64,000 bases of DNA from contig MNCI01016384.1 in the NCBI GenBank assembly GCA_015680685.1, positions 218,017-282,016 on the forward strand, given 5' to 3'. Below, in pieces: positions 1 to 13,400 of this stretch; the first letter of the stretch is position 1; every line of letters starts with the position of its first letter. This DNA is from Gnetum montanum (taxonomy: Eukaryota; Streptophyta; Gnetopsida; Gnetales; Gnetaceae). A program made the translations under genes and the position numbers. The notes under the pieces were generated by a model. The model was not told the origin of the DNA. It saw only the letters and a list, made by a program, of their open reading frames with translations, and ran no database searches.

Positions 1-320
1 ACAACCACAACCACCTCAACCACCATGTGTGCTCGAAGTAGAAGAAGGTTCTTGAAAACCTTAGGAGCCTTCACCACTTGGGCCCACTTGATCGTCTTCA
101 CCACTTGCACATTGTTAGAGGAATTATGTTTGTTAATTTTGTCTTGGTGTTTAAGTTTTTTGTCTTGAACACCAAAATTTTATAATGATTATAAACTGTA
201 CACTCGAGAACTTAGTTTTTGTTGCGTTGTTTGTGTGTTTGTTTTGTTAGTCAATAATCCAATACCTTTCAAAATTTTGTAAAGAACTCGAGAATAAGTT
301 TTCATTTAGCCATGGGGTTA
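1..320 (+). mobile_element. T1: 3' internal end of an Athila-like Ty3 element
   Basis: This stretch precedes an LTR and has no open frame. Its last ~45 bases (around 277-320, with an ACTCGAG and a purine-rich CATGGGG just before the LTR) match, in reverse complement, the corresponding position beside the left LTR of element A (21754-21800). That places it as the untranslated 3' end of an Athila-like element, with the GGGG run as a weak polypurine tract. The rest of the element lies left of the window. Confidence 0.7.
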
Positions 321-1207
321 TGATGAGTCATATGATTTGGTCACGTCGATGGGATGCTATTGATGTGACCCCATCAATAGGATCTCATCAACATGATCCC
401 ATTAATGTAGGGTTTGATCCATTAACGTGTACTCATAGATGGGGCACCTTGTTTTGCCTATAAATGTGTGCCTACTTGCTGCATTTATGGCATCTCTTTC
501 ATTGTTGTAGCTAAGCACTTGTAGTTCTTATTCTCATAAGTTAAAATATTTTATGAGTGCCACAGTAGGAGTGAAATAGTATACAAATATTTATTCGAGC
601 ACTGTTGTAACTAAGCACTTCAGTGTATGCGGTAATAAAGACAATTTTTTTTATTAAACCTTGTAGCACTTAGACTAGATTAATTTTTTTCTTTATGTGT
701 TTAATATTCCAGCAATTTCCTTTAATTTTTTAAGAAATTTAGTAATTAAGTAATTAATAGTGATTAAATAGTAGAAATAAGTACAATCATTTCGAGCATA
801 TGTCAAACACTTGGTAATCCTAGAAACTCTTAATGTTTGGTAACTTAGTAGCACTATACATATTTAAGATGTGTACAACAAGTGGGAATAGATGCTTATG
901 TTAGGAATAGTTAAATATTAGCTAGCTATTAAATTAATTTAGCAATTTAATACTTCATTCTTTATTTTTTATTCTTAGGTAACTTAGAATGTAAAAGACA
1001 AAATGATAAAAATCACATACCTTAGTTATACTTAACCATACCCTTGAACTTCACAAGTGGAAATGGGAAGACAATAATTGTAATGGTTAATTTCACCTCC
1101 TAGAACTAGTGTATTTAAAAAACTAAAGTCTTTGGAATTCAACCAAACTACTAAGTGAATGCTAGTGATTTGTATGGTTGGATGTAGGGTATACTCGCTA
1201 CTCATCA
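321..1207 (+). repeat. T1: 3' LTR (TGATGAG...CTCATCA)
   Basis: An 887-bp LTR with the family termini TGATGAG and CTCATCA. It aligns with the LTR of element B (55880-56795) through the promoter and R region: TATAAAT at 459-465, AATAAA at 634-639, and a shared tail ending in a GTAGGG...CTCATCA block. The U3 edge differs from B and A, with short repeats around CCCATCAATAGGATC and related strings. No primer-binding site follows at 1208, so this is a 3' LTR. The right target-duplication copy would be CATTT (1208-1212); its partner is outside the window. Confidence 0.8.
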
Positions 1208-2929
1208 CATTTGTATCATATGAATTATAATATCTTTTATATTTATTAAATACAATGATATACATGAGAGTTCTTGGCAATCCACTCAACATTATTCTTG
1301 AAGCTTACAACTAGATTGCACTATGATTTGTATGATATATCCTATTGATCCAAAATTAGCAACATCCTTATTACCAATCATACAATTAGCTCATGGAATC
1401 ATGTGCGCATGTACTACATCCTAGGAGATATCTGCTATCCCCCTTTTATCACCACTCATCCATATAATAGGGATTAACCTCCAAGTCTCCCTACCAAGCA
1501 CAAGAGCACACCTATCACTTGCAGTGTCATCTAATCATGATTCTTCCATGGTCCAACCATTAAGATAATGTGCCAAAAAACATATAGAAGCTAAGATTCT
1601 CTTTTAGTTTTCCTCTATCCATGCATATATGCATAGTAGGCTTCCTAAAGTTTTCTTTAGAGGCAACCTCTTGTTGATTCCTTTGGCTTGGCCATCCAAT
1701 CCCACATTCTAGAAATGATTACAATGCCATAACCAAATAAATGAAATACTCAAGATTCAAATGTAGTTAAGTTTTGAGTCAAGGATTATGATGTTAATCC
1801 TTAGAAAAAAATAGATTGGAGATTTTGGTAAAAGCAACAATTAACATTGCCAAAGTTCACTAAGAGAGAGACTTCTAGGCCTTCATAACCATGGATAGAC
1901 ATGAGTAAGAAACTATCTTAAAGTATTATATTTTGCATAGTCAATTGATTAAGAAAATAAGTTGAACATAATATATTCTTGCATAGACATTGGTTTAACC
2001 ACTCATTTTGGTCTTAATTTAAACAATCATAGAATTAGTCTATGATGGTAAAGATACTAATTTATATGGACTAATAAACTTAGAGTTACATTACTCTTCT
2101 CATCATCTCTTCTTTTTATCATTGTTATTTTCTTTTTCTTTTTCTTTTTTTTTTCTTTTTTTTTGTTCTTTTCTTTACTTAACATCATTTTTGCAATTTT
2201 ATAGAAAGATATTTTTTGATGATGGATGAGAATTATGGAAATGATTGGAGTGCCAACTCACTATCTAAAGTCTTTAACTTGTATGAACATGAGAATTCAT
2301 TCCTTACCAAATGGCATGCATAGGTTCATGAAATTAGAAACCTCTCTTAATCATGGTGACCAAGCATGGCAGCACATGCAAATTGGTCTAATCCAACTAA
2401 GTATATCCATCCAATGGTCAGAAGCACCCTTGATGATATACCCTTTCCCTTCTATTGACAAAGCACTCATCCAAGTTTCTAGAGCTCATGCTCGAAGGTG
2501 TAGACCCATCACCTGCCCATATTTTTAATTGCATTAGCTTTACTATCTCATAGTATGAGCACTAGTTTCCCACTAGATCTAAGCCTAGTTCACTGATGAT
2601 GGACAAAGGAAAAGTGGGTGGATGGATTTTGTTGCGTAGGCATTCCATTGAGTAAGGCTTCAATTCAAACCTATTTAGCATTCTCACATCCTCATCACAT
2701 CTATAACTTACCTAACCATCATTGGCTTATTGTAGGAGCATTCATAAAGTAGATTAATTGGTTTTTCCATACACACACACACACACACAAACATGCTAAA
2801 AGAAAAAACTATCATATAATATTATCCATTAATCTTAAAAAGTATGAAAATTATAACTAAACATGCCATCTTTATTAAAATTTACAAACAAAAATAATGG
2901 AAATAAAAGAAAATTTTTTACATTATGTG
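1208..2929. other. No gene recognised; AT-rich, with a T-rich tract and an (AC)n run
   Basis: Both strands are full of stops and no domain could be recognised. A T-rich low-complexity tract lies at about 2128-2177 and an (AC)n microsatellite at 2771-2789. A 100-codon open frame at 2226-2528 (+) has no family resemblance and is probably chance. The right part may be the 3' region of element G. Confidence 0.5.
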
Positions 2930-5850
2930 AAAAATTCCTCTCCCATGATTGATCTATGTCTACTACCTAGTAGACCTTTGGGTGTAAAATTAAGCATTAG
3001 ACATGCTCAAAGGTAAAAGATGATAATTATGATACTCCAAGTATTCTCCATCAATGAGAAATGTTCTATCCAACTTATTCAAATAACACATCTACACAAC
3101 ACTACCTAAACAAAAAGGATCACAAGTGATTTTCTTATAGAACATCATTTTAGTCACATCCTTTCTACCAATTTTAAGATGAAGAAATTGGAAGTCTAAC
3201 TAGGCATCAATGGTGCTTAGAAAAGTCCTTTTCATGATAATAGGAAATTTTTTTTCCATTGTATTTTCTGACTTAATAAGAAAGAAATCTATAGGATATA
3301 ATTGATCTACAATAGTTTTCATTATATCACTTACATATCTCATTTGGTATGAGTAGGATTGGTCTACTATCTCTAGCTAAATGTTGGTACTCTTAAGAGG
3401 AGGGAGTTCCTGATTAAGATTTTACTACAATAAGATGATATTGGCACTCAAACCAAAGTCACAAAGAGCTAGGCAATGATTCTTTTTGCTAATTTAAATC
3501 TCCACCATGGGACTACTAGGATCTTATTATTTTTATGTAGTTTTTCTTATTTGACTGCTCACATAGCCACCTTGGAGAAGAAGATGGTGACAACATCACC
3601 ATTAGGTGTTATCATTTTATATTTGATAGACATGGTTAGGGAATGTATTTCTAAAATGGATGTTATACTTTTATGGCATTTAGGGAATATCACTGAGACC
3701 TCTTGGATGTGAGCTTCTACCTAGCATGTATATATATCCTTTCCATAGTATAAGGAGGATGAAGTGGATGCAATCTTGCATTGCTTATATTTGTGCTTAC
3801 AAAAGAATTTTCTACCATGGGACCTTGAACTTTCCCACATAACCAAGTCAACAAGAAATTAGTGATATTTTCTAGTTGCATATATGAAAGTAGAATTGGT
3901 GTAATAGGTAATATTGCAATATTTGACTTTCCTTGATTGTGATTAACTAGGTATCTAACCTTGTATGATACTAGGAACTATAAGATATTGTTACTATTGT
4001 GTAGCATGATTCATAAGACTACTTGTGGTAGATAATTGCTACTAAGTTATTATTGATGGGGGTTGATAAGCACCTACTTGCATACCTTAAAAGTAGAGCT
4101 TGGAAAAAAATGTCATCTATTTTTGCATTAAAGTAGGAAGATTCCATGAAGTAGCACATCAAGGATTTGAATCTTACCATTGCTAGTACTATTACATGGG
4201 TTGTAGATACATACCTTTAGGATAGTATGAATGGATAGGGTATGGAGTTATCCTTATTTTCCTTTTGATGAATTTGATATTCAAAGTAATATCAAACTAT
4301 CCCATATCATTGATCATATTGGTCATAATTGGGAAACAATGTGATTTATGAGGTTTCACACAATACTCATAAGAACCCTTATCATTGAAGAATGAGGAAG
4401 GCTCATGTAGATCTCCATAAATGCTCTAAGAGTAAGAGAGTATGTCTTTACCCTTACATTCATACCTCTTTCTACATTCATGTGGTTTGGTTAATTTAGT
4501 TGCAACTTCAACCAACTGACCCCCATTATCCTTAAGGGTAATAATCATATTTCATCCATTGCATCCCAAACAAAGCCCACTTTGTGGCCAAGTTTGTCAA
4601 GGGCTTCTTGGTTTTAACTTAGTCCTATACTAAGACCTAAACTATAGTGGGAGGTTTAATAGTACCTTCAATGATTTTATCCTCCCTTCTATGATTAGGG
4701 TTGTAACTATATTGGTTAGTAGATTATCATTTCCACCATTCATCCTCCATTCTTGCAAAGGTGTCTAGGAGCACTTTGTTTTATGTCAAATAATTTTTAT
4801 GTACTTGGCCAATTGCATACATGTCTTTACACTCTCTTGTTTCCTACCTTAGGTCTTTAAAAATATGCATTAAGTACTCCCTTTGGCTAAAGCCATGATT
4901 TGAATAGTGATGAGTAGCTTTTATATACCTTTCCATGGTGATGTCAAGAGATTCATGGTCTTCTTACCTTTATCTGACCATCTACTTCTATATGTTAGAA
5001 ATGTAAGCATAGGTCTAAAATTTTGCATATAATATTTTGACCATATTTTCCCATCTATGAATTAATGTTTTGGGAAATGATTTATGCCAAGTCTCTACAT
5101 GTTCAATAAAGATATTGGGAAACAACTACAACTTTTTCTAATCACTTACAATTCCTTATAGGTAGCAACCATTATCAAAGGCTTGCATGTAAAGTTAGGG
5201 ATTGTCACTAGTATAACCTTTGTATATTGAAGCATCTATCATGTTGATTTGCTTAATGTAACTATCATGAAGATGCTTCCTTGCAATGTGTAGAGCTTCA
5301 GCGAGTTTGTGATAACTACCCTAGTTAAACAAAGGGGCATCATCATCATTGGAAGGTATAGAAAAATGTATATGTTGTAACTTAGGAAGGAGATAATCAT
5401 TTTGACTTCTAGCTATACTTCAATTAATGGCATCTGATCATGAGGCTTGATGAAAGAGTGGTCCTTTTCCTTTGATGTCTACTTATTCTTTTGCTCACCA
5501 TATGAGTGGTTAGATGAAAACTAATGATTAGTCTTCTTTTTGCCATGTGATCTCAGAGATTCTACATGTACAAAGGTTCATATTCATCATACAAAAACTT
5601 CCAAGCTACATAGAATGTGTAATCATCCTCTATCCAAATTGATCAAGGCCTCTTTAAGATCATCTACTGTAGCCATGATCAATCCCCTAGAGAATCATCC
5701 ATGAGCATCTCATCACCTTCCCAACTTATCTTGATGATAAGCTAAAATGACTAGTAGAAGGGTCACATCCTATAAATATACAAATGTGATGGAAGCTCTT
5801 CTTTAGTTTTTTACATTTCCTAAAATCTTTGGTGAGCTCTTAGCATCATT
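2930..5850 (-). pseudogene. G: decayed gag-protease of an Athila-like Ty3 element
   Basis: Read on the minus strand, frames broken by many stops and shifts follow the gag and protease of element A in order. About 5850 is an ATG-led start (MANDAKSS). About 5340-4750 is the capsid part, with aligned strings such as LFPNIFIEHVETWHKS, then ESLDITMERY, HGFSQREYL and ARMEDE. About 3500-3050 is the protease, where the active site (LLDSG in A) reads LCDFG; it is followed by NIILL and, further on, FPIIMKRTFLSTIDA. No RT or integrase is seen on its 3' side. The capsid domain would pack RNA and the protease would process Gag-Pol, but nothing here can be expressed intact. The LTRs of G were not located. 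Confidence 0.65.
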
Positions 5851-8815
5851 CGCCATCTCATTCATGTTCAAAATATACACATAACACTTAAAAATAGAAT
5901 TAGTTTGAATAAATATTAGAATAAAAATTATATAAGTATTTCCAGGAAATTTACCAACATCTTTCTTAGTAATGGAACTAATGATAGTTTTAACCAATGG
6001 TATGTATCATACAAAACACTATGTAATCTTGTTGTAGCTTTGAAGATGATGTTGAGAAGATTTCCAAGAACACTCATATATCATTGCATTCAATAGATAT
6101 AAAAGAGATTATAATAGATATAATTCAAGGAAAAGCCCATGTTTCCATGGTAGGAAATAGAGAAAATATATATAATTTAATATTTTATAATTTTTATGAA
6201 TATAAGAATAAAAAAATAATAAATACATATGCATCAAAATCCATGATGGAAATAAGTGCAATGCTAAAAAATACTTATATGTGTTGCAATCCCTTATGGA
6301 ATACATACAAAACCACACATAGAAAGTAATAAATAAATCTTAGTCATAACCTCAATGGCTCAACATTGTGTTGTATACTTATGATCTTCTTGGATAAGAA
6401 AAAATTATTGTAGCTCAAGGAAATGAAAATTAAATAAATATTTTTACTATTTTAATATTTAAAACATCAAATGTAGAACAAAGAAAAGTCATGAGCTTTA
6501 TTTACCACATAAACACTTGACCCCACATTGATCAAATAGTTCTATGATACATAAGCAAGGTAGCACTCTAACAAAGTCTAACTGCAATTTTGAAAGCTAT
6601 GACTTAAAATACACACATAAATAAGAAAAGAAATCAATTTACCAAGAAAAAAAGAGCTCTTCACACAAATTGAATACTAAAATCTTAAATGAAATAAATG
6701 TTATGTCTTAAGTTATATGTGAGAGCTCATCTTAGGTATTTATAGTTTTATAGAATAATGAGAAAGGTTCTCTACTACCCAGGCATCAATAGAGGTCCAT
6801 CAGCGTAACCTAGGTCACTCAAGATTACACTATGAGAAAAGGAACCAAACCAACCCTACCAAGGAAGTGCATTAGTGCCCTTTCACTAACATAAAAGTTG
6901 CACTAATGTAGGATAGTAAGTGCATCCCCTCTTCAATATACTTTGTCGACCAATTCTGAATGAAAGCCAAAATGCTATAGAACATGTCAATAGGTTTTTA
7001 GGATGTCCAAACGAAGCTAAAGTCATTCTATGAAGCCTAAAACATGCCCAAAATGTTAAAGTATGATATAGGAGGCAAAGATGCAAACTAATAAGGTAGA
7101 AATCTCAACCATTCATGTGAGACCTACAAATAGAGGGTGTGAAATATTTCGAGTCATGTGCTTATAATAGACTAAAAAAATACTACTAGATAACTTATCA
7201 ATTATTGTGATGATTCTTCTTTTGAGCCATATAAACTAGCCTATTACAAGAACTACAACATGGTTGGTTGTGTGATCTTCTATAATTAAGTACAATTTGA
7301 ATCACTACAAATATTTAAATGAAGATTAGAGTATATGATTTACAAAATTATAGAACTTCAATTCATGGAAAAAAAAAGAATAATCAATATTATAAATAAG
7401 TTACATATCCTTGTCATTGGTATTTAAAATACAATTATTAGAAATGTGTGTATGTATGATCAACATACATTTCAAGGCTAATTTAACATGCCTAGATGTT
7501 AGACTTTGTCAAGTATCTCATTTTATCAACCAAATCAAGAAAATCTTGAAGTATAAGCTATTTATAACATATACTAGTGTTGACCTAGTACCATTCATCC
7601 TCTATGGAGGATTTAATGCAAACACTAAAAGTGGTGTTCATTAATTCCTAAAATATGGAAGTGTGAAAGAAACTTTAGAAGGGAAGCTCTATTTGAAGAA
7701 AAATATTCCATCAATTCATCATACAATTCCTTTGGTCAGTGCATACTCTACATACTTTGAACCCTTAGTAGATAAGTTGAGTTCCAAAATTTAGTAATAA
7801 ATTATGTTAAATGGTAATGCTTATCAAGAACTACAATTCACTAATTACATTTCCATGATTACTGGAGACAGATCAACATCCTTGTTTATCAAGACTTTAA
7901 ATTATATTTATTATGATATATCATTCCAAGCTACTAAAGTTAACCCTAAGGAAGAAGTTGAGGAACAAGCCCATGCCCTATCATCTTGAAAAACTCTCTT
8001 AAATCATATAGCTCTTATGAAATAATTATGACTACATCCCTTGATCCTTAAGGTTGAAAAAAACTAGAGAGTTTATAAATTTTCTTCTATTTTTATGTTT
8101 TCTTATTTTTCTTTATTTATTTTATTTATATTGTAATTTAGGTAAGTAATATTAGAAATTAGAATTTTCTTTGCCTTTATCTAAGCAACTAGAGATACAA
8201 GATGTTCATAGTATACTTCGGTCAGAACTATTAATTGGTGGTTACTAAACCTTTAATTCATCTATTGTCATTACCTAGAGGTTTAGGTAAGTGATTGATA
8301 AGATAAGATTTAGTTTTTCTAAATATTTTTCTTATTTATATTTCATTTTAAGAATATGTTCAAAAACATTAAAATATATAACCTCATTTCAAACAAAGAA
8401 ATCAAAGCATTGAAGCATTAGATCATTGACCATGGATAGAGCATTGGATCATGGAGAAAGACCATTAATACAATCTCATTTGAGGATGAACAAAAGCTTA
8501 AGAATATAGTTTTTCATGTTCCCATTTCTAAATGAAGTCATTTCATAATCATGATAGTATTATTTTATAACATATGATGTAATTATTATAATAAGACCCA
8601 AAATAGAATGTTGTAATAAAGGGCATGTTTCTTGAGATGACTTTTGAGGTTTGACCTAAGGTATTTATACCATAAAATTAGAGGTCATGCCAACATGGAG
8701 TAGTGGAGTCAGTAAGATAGGTAATAGGTGTTAGGTGAAGTGGGATAAGAAGGTGACTTATGTCACACTTTTTTCTATTCTTAGGTTGGATGGCATTACA
8801 TTAGATATAGAACCC
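5851..8815. other. No gene recognised; AT-rich degenerate DNA
   Basis: No domain, LTR terminus or RNA gene is recognisable. Short open frames at 7411-7644 and 7804-7989 (+) show no family motif. The high density of stops and AT-rich runs suggests very old transposon remnants, possibly the 5' LTR and leader of G. That is only inference from position. Confidence 0.4.
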
Positions 8816-9219
8816 CTAATTGATGAGTGGCGAGGTACCCCTACACTCAACCATATGAATACGAGCGTTACACACACGATCTAGTCGAACTTCATAGATA
8901 GACTAGTTGTGGCACCTAGATAGTTAGCCTTAGGTCGCAGTTCGCTGTCTTCCCACTTGGAATAGTATTAGCTTTGTCATGTATGGTTTAGTCTAGAGTG
9001 AGGTGTATGATATGTCTCTAATCTAATGCTACTCATGAAGGTGATGGAAAGTAATATTAACTAAGCTAGGAGAGAGGGGGTGAGAGAATCTAAACTAGCC
9101 TAAGTGCGATGAGCATCCGTTCCTTGATTATCCATACACATCTTGGACTTCGTGCATGACTACCACTAGGATTACCAAGCGCAGATCCTAGGTACGCTAC
9201 TGGGTTACCAAGTAGTCAC

Positions 9220-9241
9220 NNNNNNNNNNNNNNNNNNNNNN
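9220..9241. other. Assembly gap (22 N) inside solo LTR S1
   Basis: A run of Ns. By comparison with the LTR of A it replaces ordinary LTR sequence. Confidence 0.99.
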
Positions 9242-9492
9242 TAAATGATTAATATAAGTGAATGCTGCAATGATGAAGTAATCTTGATCTTTATTTCCAG
9301 TCATGTGCATGTCCAAGTACATCACACTTGAATAAAGGATGCCATACAATTACATTCATCACACTGCGGGCATACATTGGGAAATAATTCTAACTCTAAG
9401 AAGGAAAAACTGCAAGAGTTTGACTAAAGTACTAAAAACTAGATGCCTAAACTCATCTATCTACCATTTATTTATAGATGAGGAGACAGTTC

Positions 9493-9544
9493 GCAATATC
9501 GCATATGCGATATCGCGTATGCGATATTGCGACCGTGATATCAC
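9493..9544. repeat. Palindromic GCGATATCGC array in S1
   Basis: Four near-identical 10-bp palindromes lie in tandem: GCAATATCGC, GCGATATCGC, GCGATATTGC and GTGATATCAC, separated by 3-4 bp. The variants differ by C-to-T or G-to-A changes at CpG sites, as expected from deamination of methylcytosine. The array sits at the U3 edge of the LTR, where enhancer-type repeats are usual. Confidence 0.9.
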
Positions 9545-9574
9545 GGTCGCCCCAAATGATAACTCATCACTAAT

Positions 9575-10785
9575 GAATGATTGGTAATGATAAGAAAGCT
9601 ATAAATCATAACAAAATAAAGTAATAATAAGGAAGAAAAAGGAAAATATGATGAAGTTATGACCATAAGGAAAAAGAAGAAATGATAATAACAAAAGATG
9701 AGAATATAATTAATGAACATATATATGAGTATTAAAAATTATAACTAAACTAAATGGAGATAAAGAAAACATAAATATAAAAATTTGAAATATAAACATA
9801 AAAATCCAATTGTACAATTACATGTTCAACCATACATAAAATCCATAATCTAAATACATGAAACAAGAAGGAAATAGTCTTATACAACTTTATAAAATTT
9901 CATAAATATGTTAAGAGATAAAATACTAATACTAGAAAATAATTATGTATGAAAGCCAAAATTAGTAGTAAATACCAAAGGATCTCCTTACTTTACCTAG
10001 CCCTCAAGACCTAGAAATAAGAGAGGAAGATCAAAATATCCTAAGTAAGAAATCTTAGAACCTCCCCTAGGTGAATTTAGGATAAGTATCATCATGGCTA
10101 GATGAAGGCATGCTAGCCTACAAGATAAGTTAGCATGTACAAATAGAGCCATCATCCTAGATCATGCATCATACATTGATCCAAACATTAAACAAAATAT
10201 AATAAAACTGAATTACCTTCTCTATCCATCAACCTATAAATAAGGATATTTGTACTCAATTTCAATTCTATGAATTATTATCATAAGTACTTATCCAAAT
10301 TTTTAAATTAAATGCCAAAAAATGCCAAACTATCATATGTATGGATTTATTTATTAGTCACAAACTAAAATAATGGTGCTAGAGGCCCTACCTTGCACTC
10401 ATTTCTAACATTCTTGAGACTTCAAACAGAAGGATCAATGAGCTATGGATCATCCTCTTATGTAGAGTGGGACCTATAAGAAAAGCCATACTTATGCACT
10501 CCAATAGGGTTTTAATACTAGATATCTCTAGGAACCCCATCTTTAACAAGCCATACAACTCAATTCTAACTCTAGAAAAATAACATCCACAGGAGCAACC
10601 AAATAAGACAAGCCAAATATTAATGGTGGATGATTGCAAACAATAAAAAACAAGTATAAATGATCCAAAATATCAAATAACAGGCTTCAAAATTAAAATC
10701 AACATTCTCTAGGTTTAACAAATTGAGTCAAATAATGTTAAAAGTTAGCAAAACATGTTAAAAAAAGTTCTAATGAAGATAAGGA
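9575..10785. other. No gene recognised; AT-rich flank of S1 and E
   Basis: AT-rich DNA, with a simple A/G-rich stretch around 9590-9760. The open frame at 10388-10639 (-) shows no recognisable domain. This is probably the sequence into which element E inserted. Confidence 0.4.
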
Positions 10786-11195
10786 ACTAAGATTTGTAAA
10801 ATTGAAATACCATGATCTCATCATGACTGAACCATGACTCATGGTATTCAAAAAAATATCATTGGTAGAAACTAATATGAAAACACTCCACCACAACTTG
10901 ATCACAACCTGAAAATAACTCATGGTGCATAAACCATGACCAAGCCATGACTTGTAATTGATAGGTAGTCTCATGAAATAACTTAAAATGGTGAACTTAG
11001 TAGGGAAGACTTAACCATGACCTCACCATGACCAATGATGGATAGACCACAACCTCACCATGACTCATGATTAACTGGAAATCCTTCAAAACAACTTAGC
11101 ATAGTGAAAATGGTAATGAACCTTTAACCATAACTTCACTAGAACCTATGATGTAGATCATGATCTCACCATGACTAGACCATGATTTGTGGAAT
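10786..11195. repeat. Degenerate CCATGACC-type tandem repeats left of E
   Basis: Many copies of ACCATGAC, CTCACCATGAC and CATGACTCATG recur at irregular spacing, grouped in a loose ~65-70 bp period. The same words recur at about 28010-28110, just right of element E. The two blocks are therefore probably one older repeat array split by insertion of E. Confidence 0.65.
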
Positions 11196-11213
11196 TTTAC
11201 GTGTTTTGAGAAT

Positions 11214-12116
11214 TGAAGCAAGTTTACTCCACAATTAAATCCCCTTCAAACACTAAATCTAGATATTATGAAAAGATAAAGCTCCTTGCTAGAATACAAG
11301 AAAACTAGCAACCTTCAATTAATTTATTAGAAGATTATAATAGGATTTTTAAAACCCATGAACATCTAAAACTTGTCACACTCAGCAATATTGTAGAGAA
11401 TGAGGCTCTATATCCACACAATAATTATTTTCAATGCAAGATATAACTAATAGATAATCTCTCCCATAACCTTAGATTGAGACCATTACTCAAAAATAAG
11501 TCACAAGTGAATAGAACATATAGATCAACACACCCTTTCTTACTGAACTCTCCACTCTCAAGTCCTCTCTTCTTTCACTCATGATTAAAAAATGATACAA
11601 CAATATTTATCACAAATTGGAAGACAAAAAACCTAGAAACCTTTCCTCAACTCTATTTGAGACTCTTTAGATGTTTCCCAAGTCTTCTAACCTTCTCCCC
11701 ATCTATTTCCATTATGATGTTATAGATTTTTGCCAAATTGGAATGATTGTTTTTGAAATTTTTCCCAACCATATGAGTCATTTATAACCTTTTGGAGATG
11801 TCTTCTGTCAAAACCTGCTTTTAGAAAAGATGTAGCCTTCTGAGATAAGACATCTCCTCGTAACAAAATGTCTTGGAAAAGACATCTTTTCTTGGATGGA
11901 GACATCTTGGACAAGACATCTACTTCCCTATAAGACATCTTCCCCAAGAAGACTACAAAATTAGCAAGATGTCTCCTTTGCATCCAAAATGTCTTCTATC
12001 AACCCCGAGTCTTACCTAAGATGTCTTCATGCTTTACAATACATCTTCTTTAAGCCTCAAATCTATAAAACATACATGTAGGGAAGAACAAGGGGATCGA
12101 AAGAGGTTTCTGTATA
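11214..12116 (-). repeat. E: 3' LTR
   Basis: This ~903-bp copy aligns along its length with 20017-20855 plus 27918-27964. Landmarks in common are AAATCTAGATATTATG, GATTACAATAGGATT-like text, GAGGCTCTA and, at the right end, CATACATGTAGG followed by AGAACAAGGGGAT. On the minus strand the LTR should begin TGTAGGGACACC (seen in the other copy); here it is mutated. An A/G-rich tract with repeated GACATCTT/AAGATGTC words lies at about 11790-12060. Confidence 0.85.
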
Positions 12117-12399
12117 CTAGCTCTCCCACCCTTTAAAAATTAAACTTAGGTAAACAATTAAGGGTTGAAGTAATTTCCCACTCATGAAGTTTGGTCTTAT
12201 GGATCCATACAACATCATCCATGGTTTAATCCTCCCAAAGGATCACATATTCATGCCTCTTGAATCCTTAAGTGTTCTAATATTTTCTTTACTTGAGTAT
12301 GATTGCTTTCCTTTCTATTGAAGGCTTGAACTAATGAGTAGTCCCTTTCAACTCAACAATGCTACCTTGTATGGTCTTATCATTAGCTAGTCCATGATA

Positions 12400-13400
12400 G
12401 TGCATAAGATTTGAAATTTTAAACACAAAATACATACAAAACGTTTTTGGTAGATCAATTTCAAAAGCATTANATGCTTATTCTTCAAGTGCATCCAAAC
12501 CAAGTTACCAATGACAAAATTAGGCTTTTTTTTCTTGATTCCTCTTGAGCACCTTGTCTTCAGTCTTCTTCTCAATATTTGGTTTTATTTGTGCATAGAA
12601 AGCCCTCATCTCTTGCACAAAATTAACACTAAGTTGAGCTTCACCATAAAAGCTCTTCAAAGTCTCCATCATCTTTGGGAAAAACCCATAGTTCATCTCA
12701 AATGGCCTTTTTCCTATAGCAACATGAAAAGCATTATCGTATGAAAAGTCAACATGACAAGAAATTTTTTCACCTATTTTCTTACCCATCATACAAACAT
12801 CTCAATATGTTTATCAAGGATTTATTCACCACCAAAATTTGACCATCAGATTATGGATGGTATGAACTAGAAAAATTCAACTTTATGCCTAAACATTTTC
12901 AAAGGGACCTCCAAATATAACTTGTGAACTTGGAGTCTCTATCACTAACAATATTCAAAGGAATACCATGTAACTTTATAACTTGCTAGAAAAATAAACT
13001 TGCAACATGAGAAGCATAATCATATTCTTACATGGAATAAAATGTGTTAGCTTGGAGAACCTATTCACAAGAACAAAATTGATTCATTTCCACTCTTGAT
13101 GTTTTGAATATTACTCAAAAAGTCCACTGACACACTTTTCCATGGACATTTGGGAATTACAAAAGGCATATAGTGTCCATTCACATCTTTACCTCCTTTG
13201 AACTTCTAACATGACAAGCACTCCTTCACAAAGTTTGAAACTTCTATTGCCATAAAAGGCCAAAAATAGTATAGACCTACAAGTTCTATTATTTTATCCC
13301 TACCCATGTGACCTTCCATGCCACTACAATTCTTTTCAAACAATTTTTTTTTCCTAAAATCACAATTAGGAACACATACCTTTCCATTCTTAAATAATGG
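12400..13400 (-). pseudogene. E: integrase remnant
   Basis: Minus-strand frames with stops and shifts follow a Ty3 integrase: an N-terminal zinc-binding remnant ending CLSC (about 13215), a core with IVSDRDSKFTSYIW (about 12935), then SSYHP.SDGQ, where a stop replaces one residue. Near 12400-12530 come the C-terminal words LVWMHLK. Integrase would join the cDNA to chromosomal DNA. Many stops make it inactive. A single ambiguous base lies at 12473. Confidence 0.75.

Larger units (their letters stand above)
8821..9569 (-). repeat. S1: solo LTR of the Athila-like family, with perfect target duplication
   Basis: The sequence starts TGATGAGTGGCGAGGTACCC and ends CTCATCA, matching the left LTR of element A (20856-21753) collinearly, including the ACTCAAC..., GCGATCT-like and GTCTTCCCA blocks. 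It is flanked by the exact 5-bp direct repeat CTAAT (8816-8820 and 9570-9574). No internal retroelement sequence is present, so it is a solo LTR, as left by recombination between the two LTRs of one copy. Orientation is minus, by comparison with B. A 22-base N gap (9220-9241) interrupts it. Confidence 0.9.

Noticed and set aside
2226-2528. 100-codon frame as a gene
   Set aside because: No family resemblance, in an AT-rich tract between old transposon remnants.
9493-9544. Palindrome arrays as a CRISPR array
   Set aside because: Units are 10-bp palindromes with 3-17 bp spacers inside plant LTRs; no unique spacers or cas genes.
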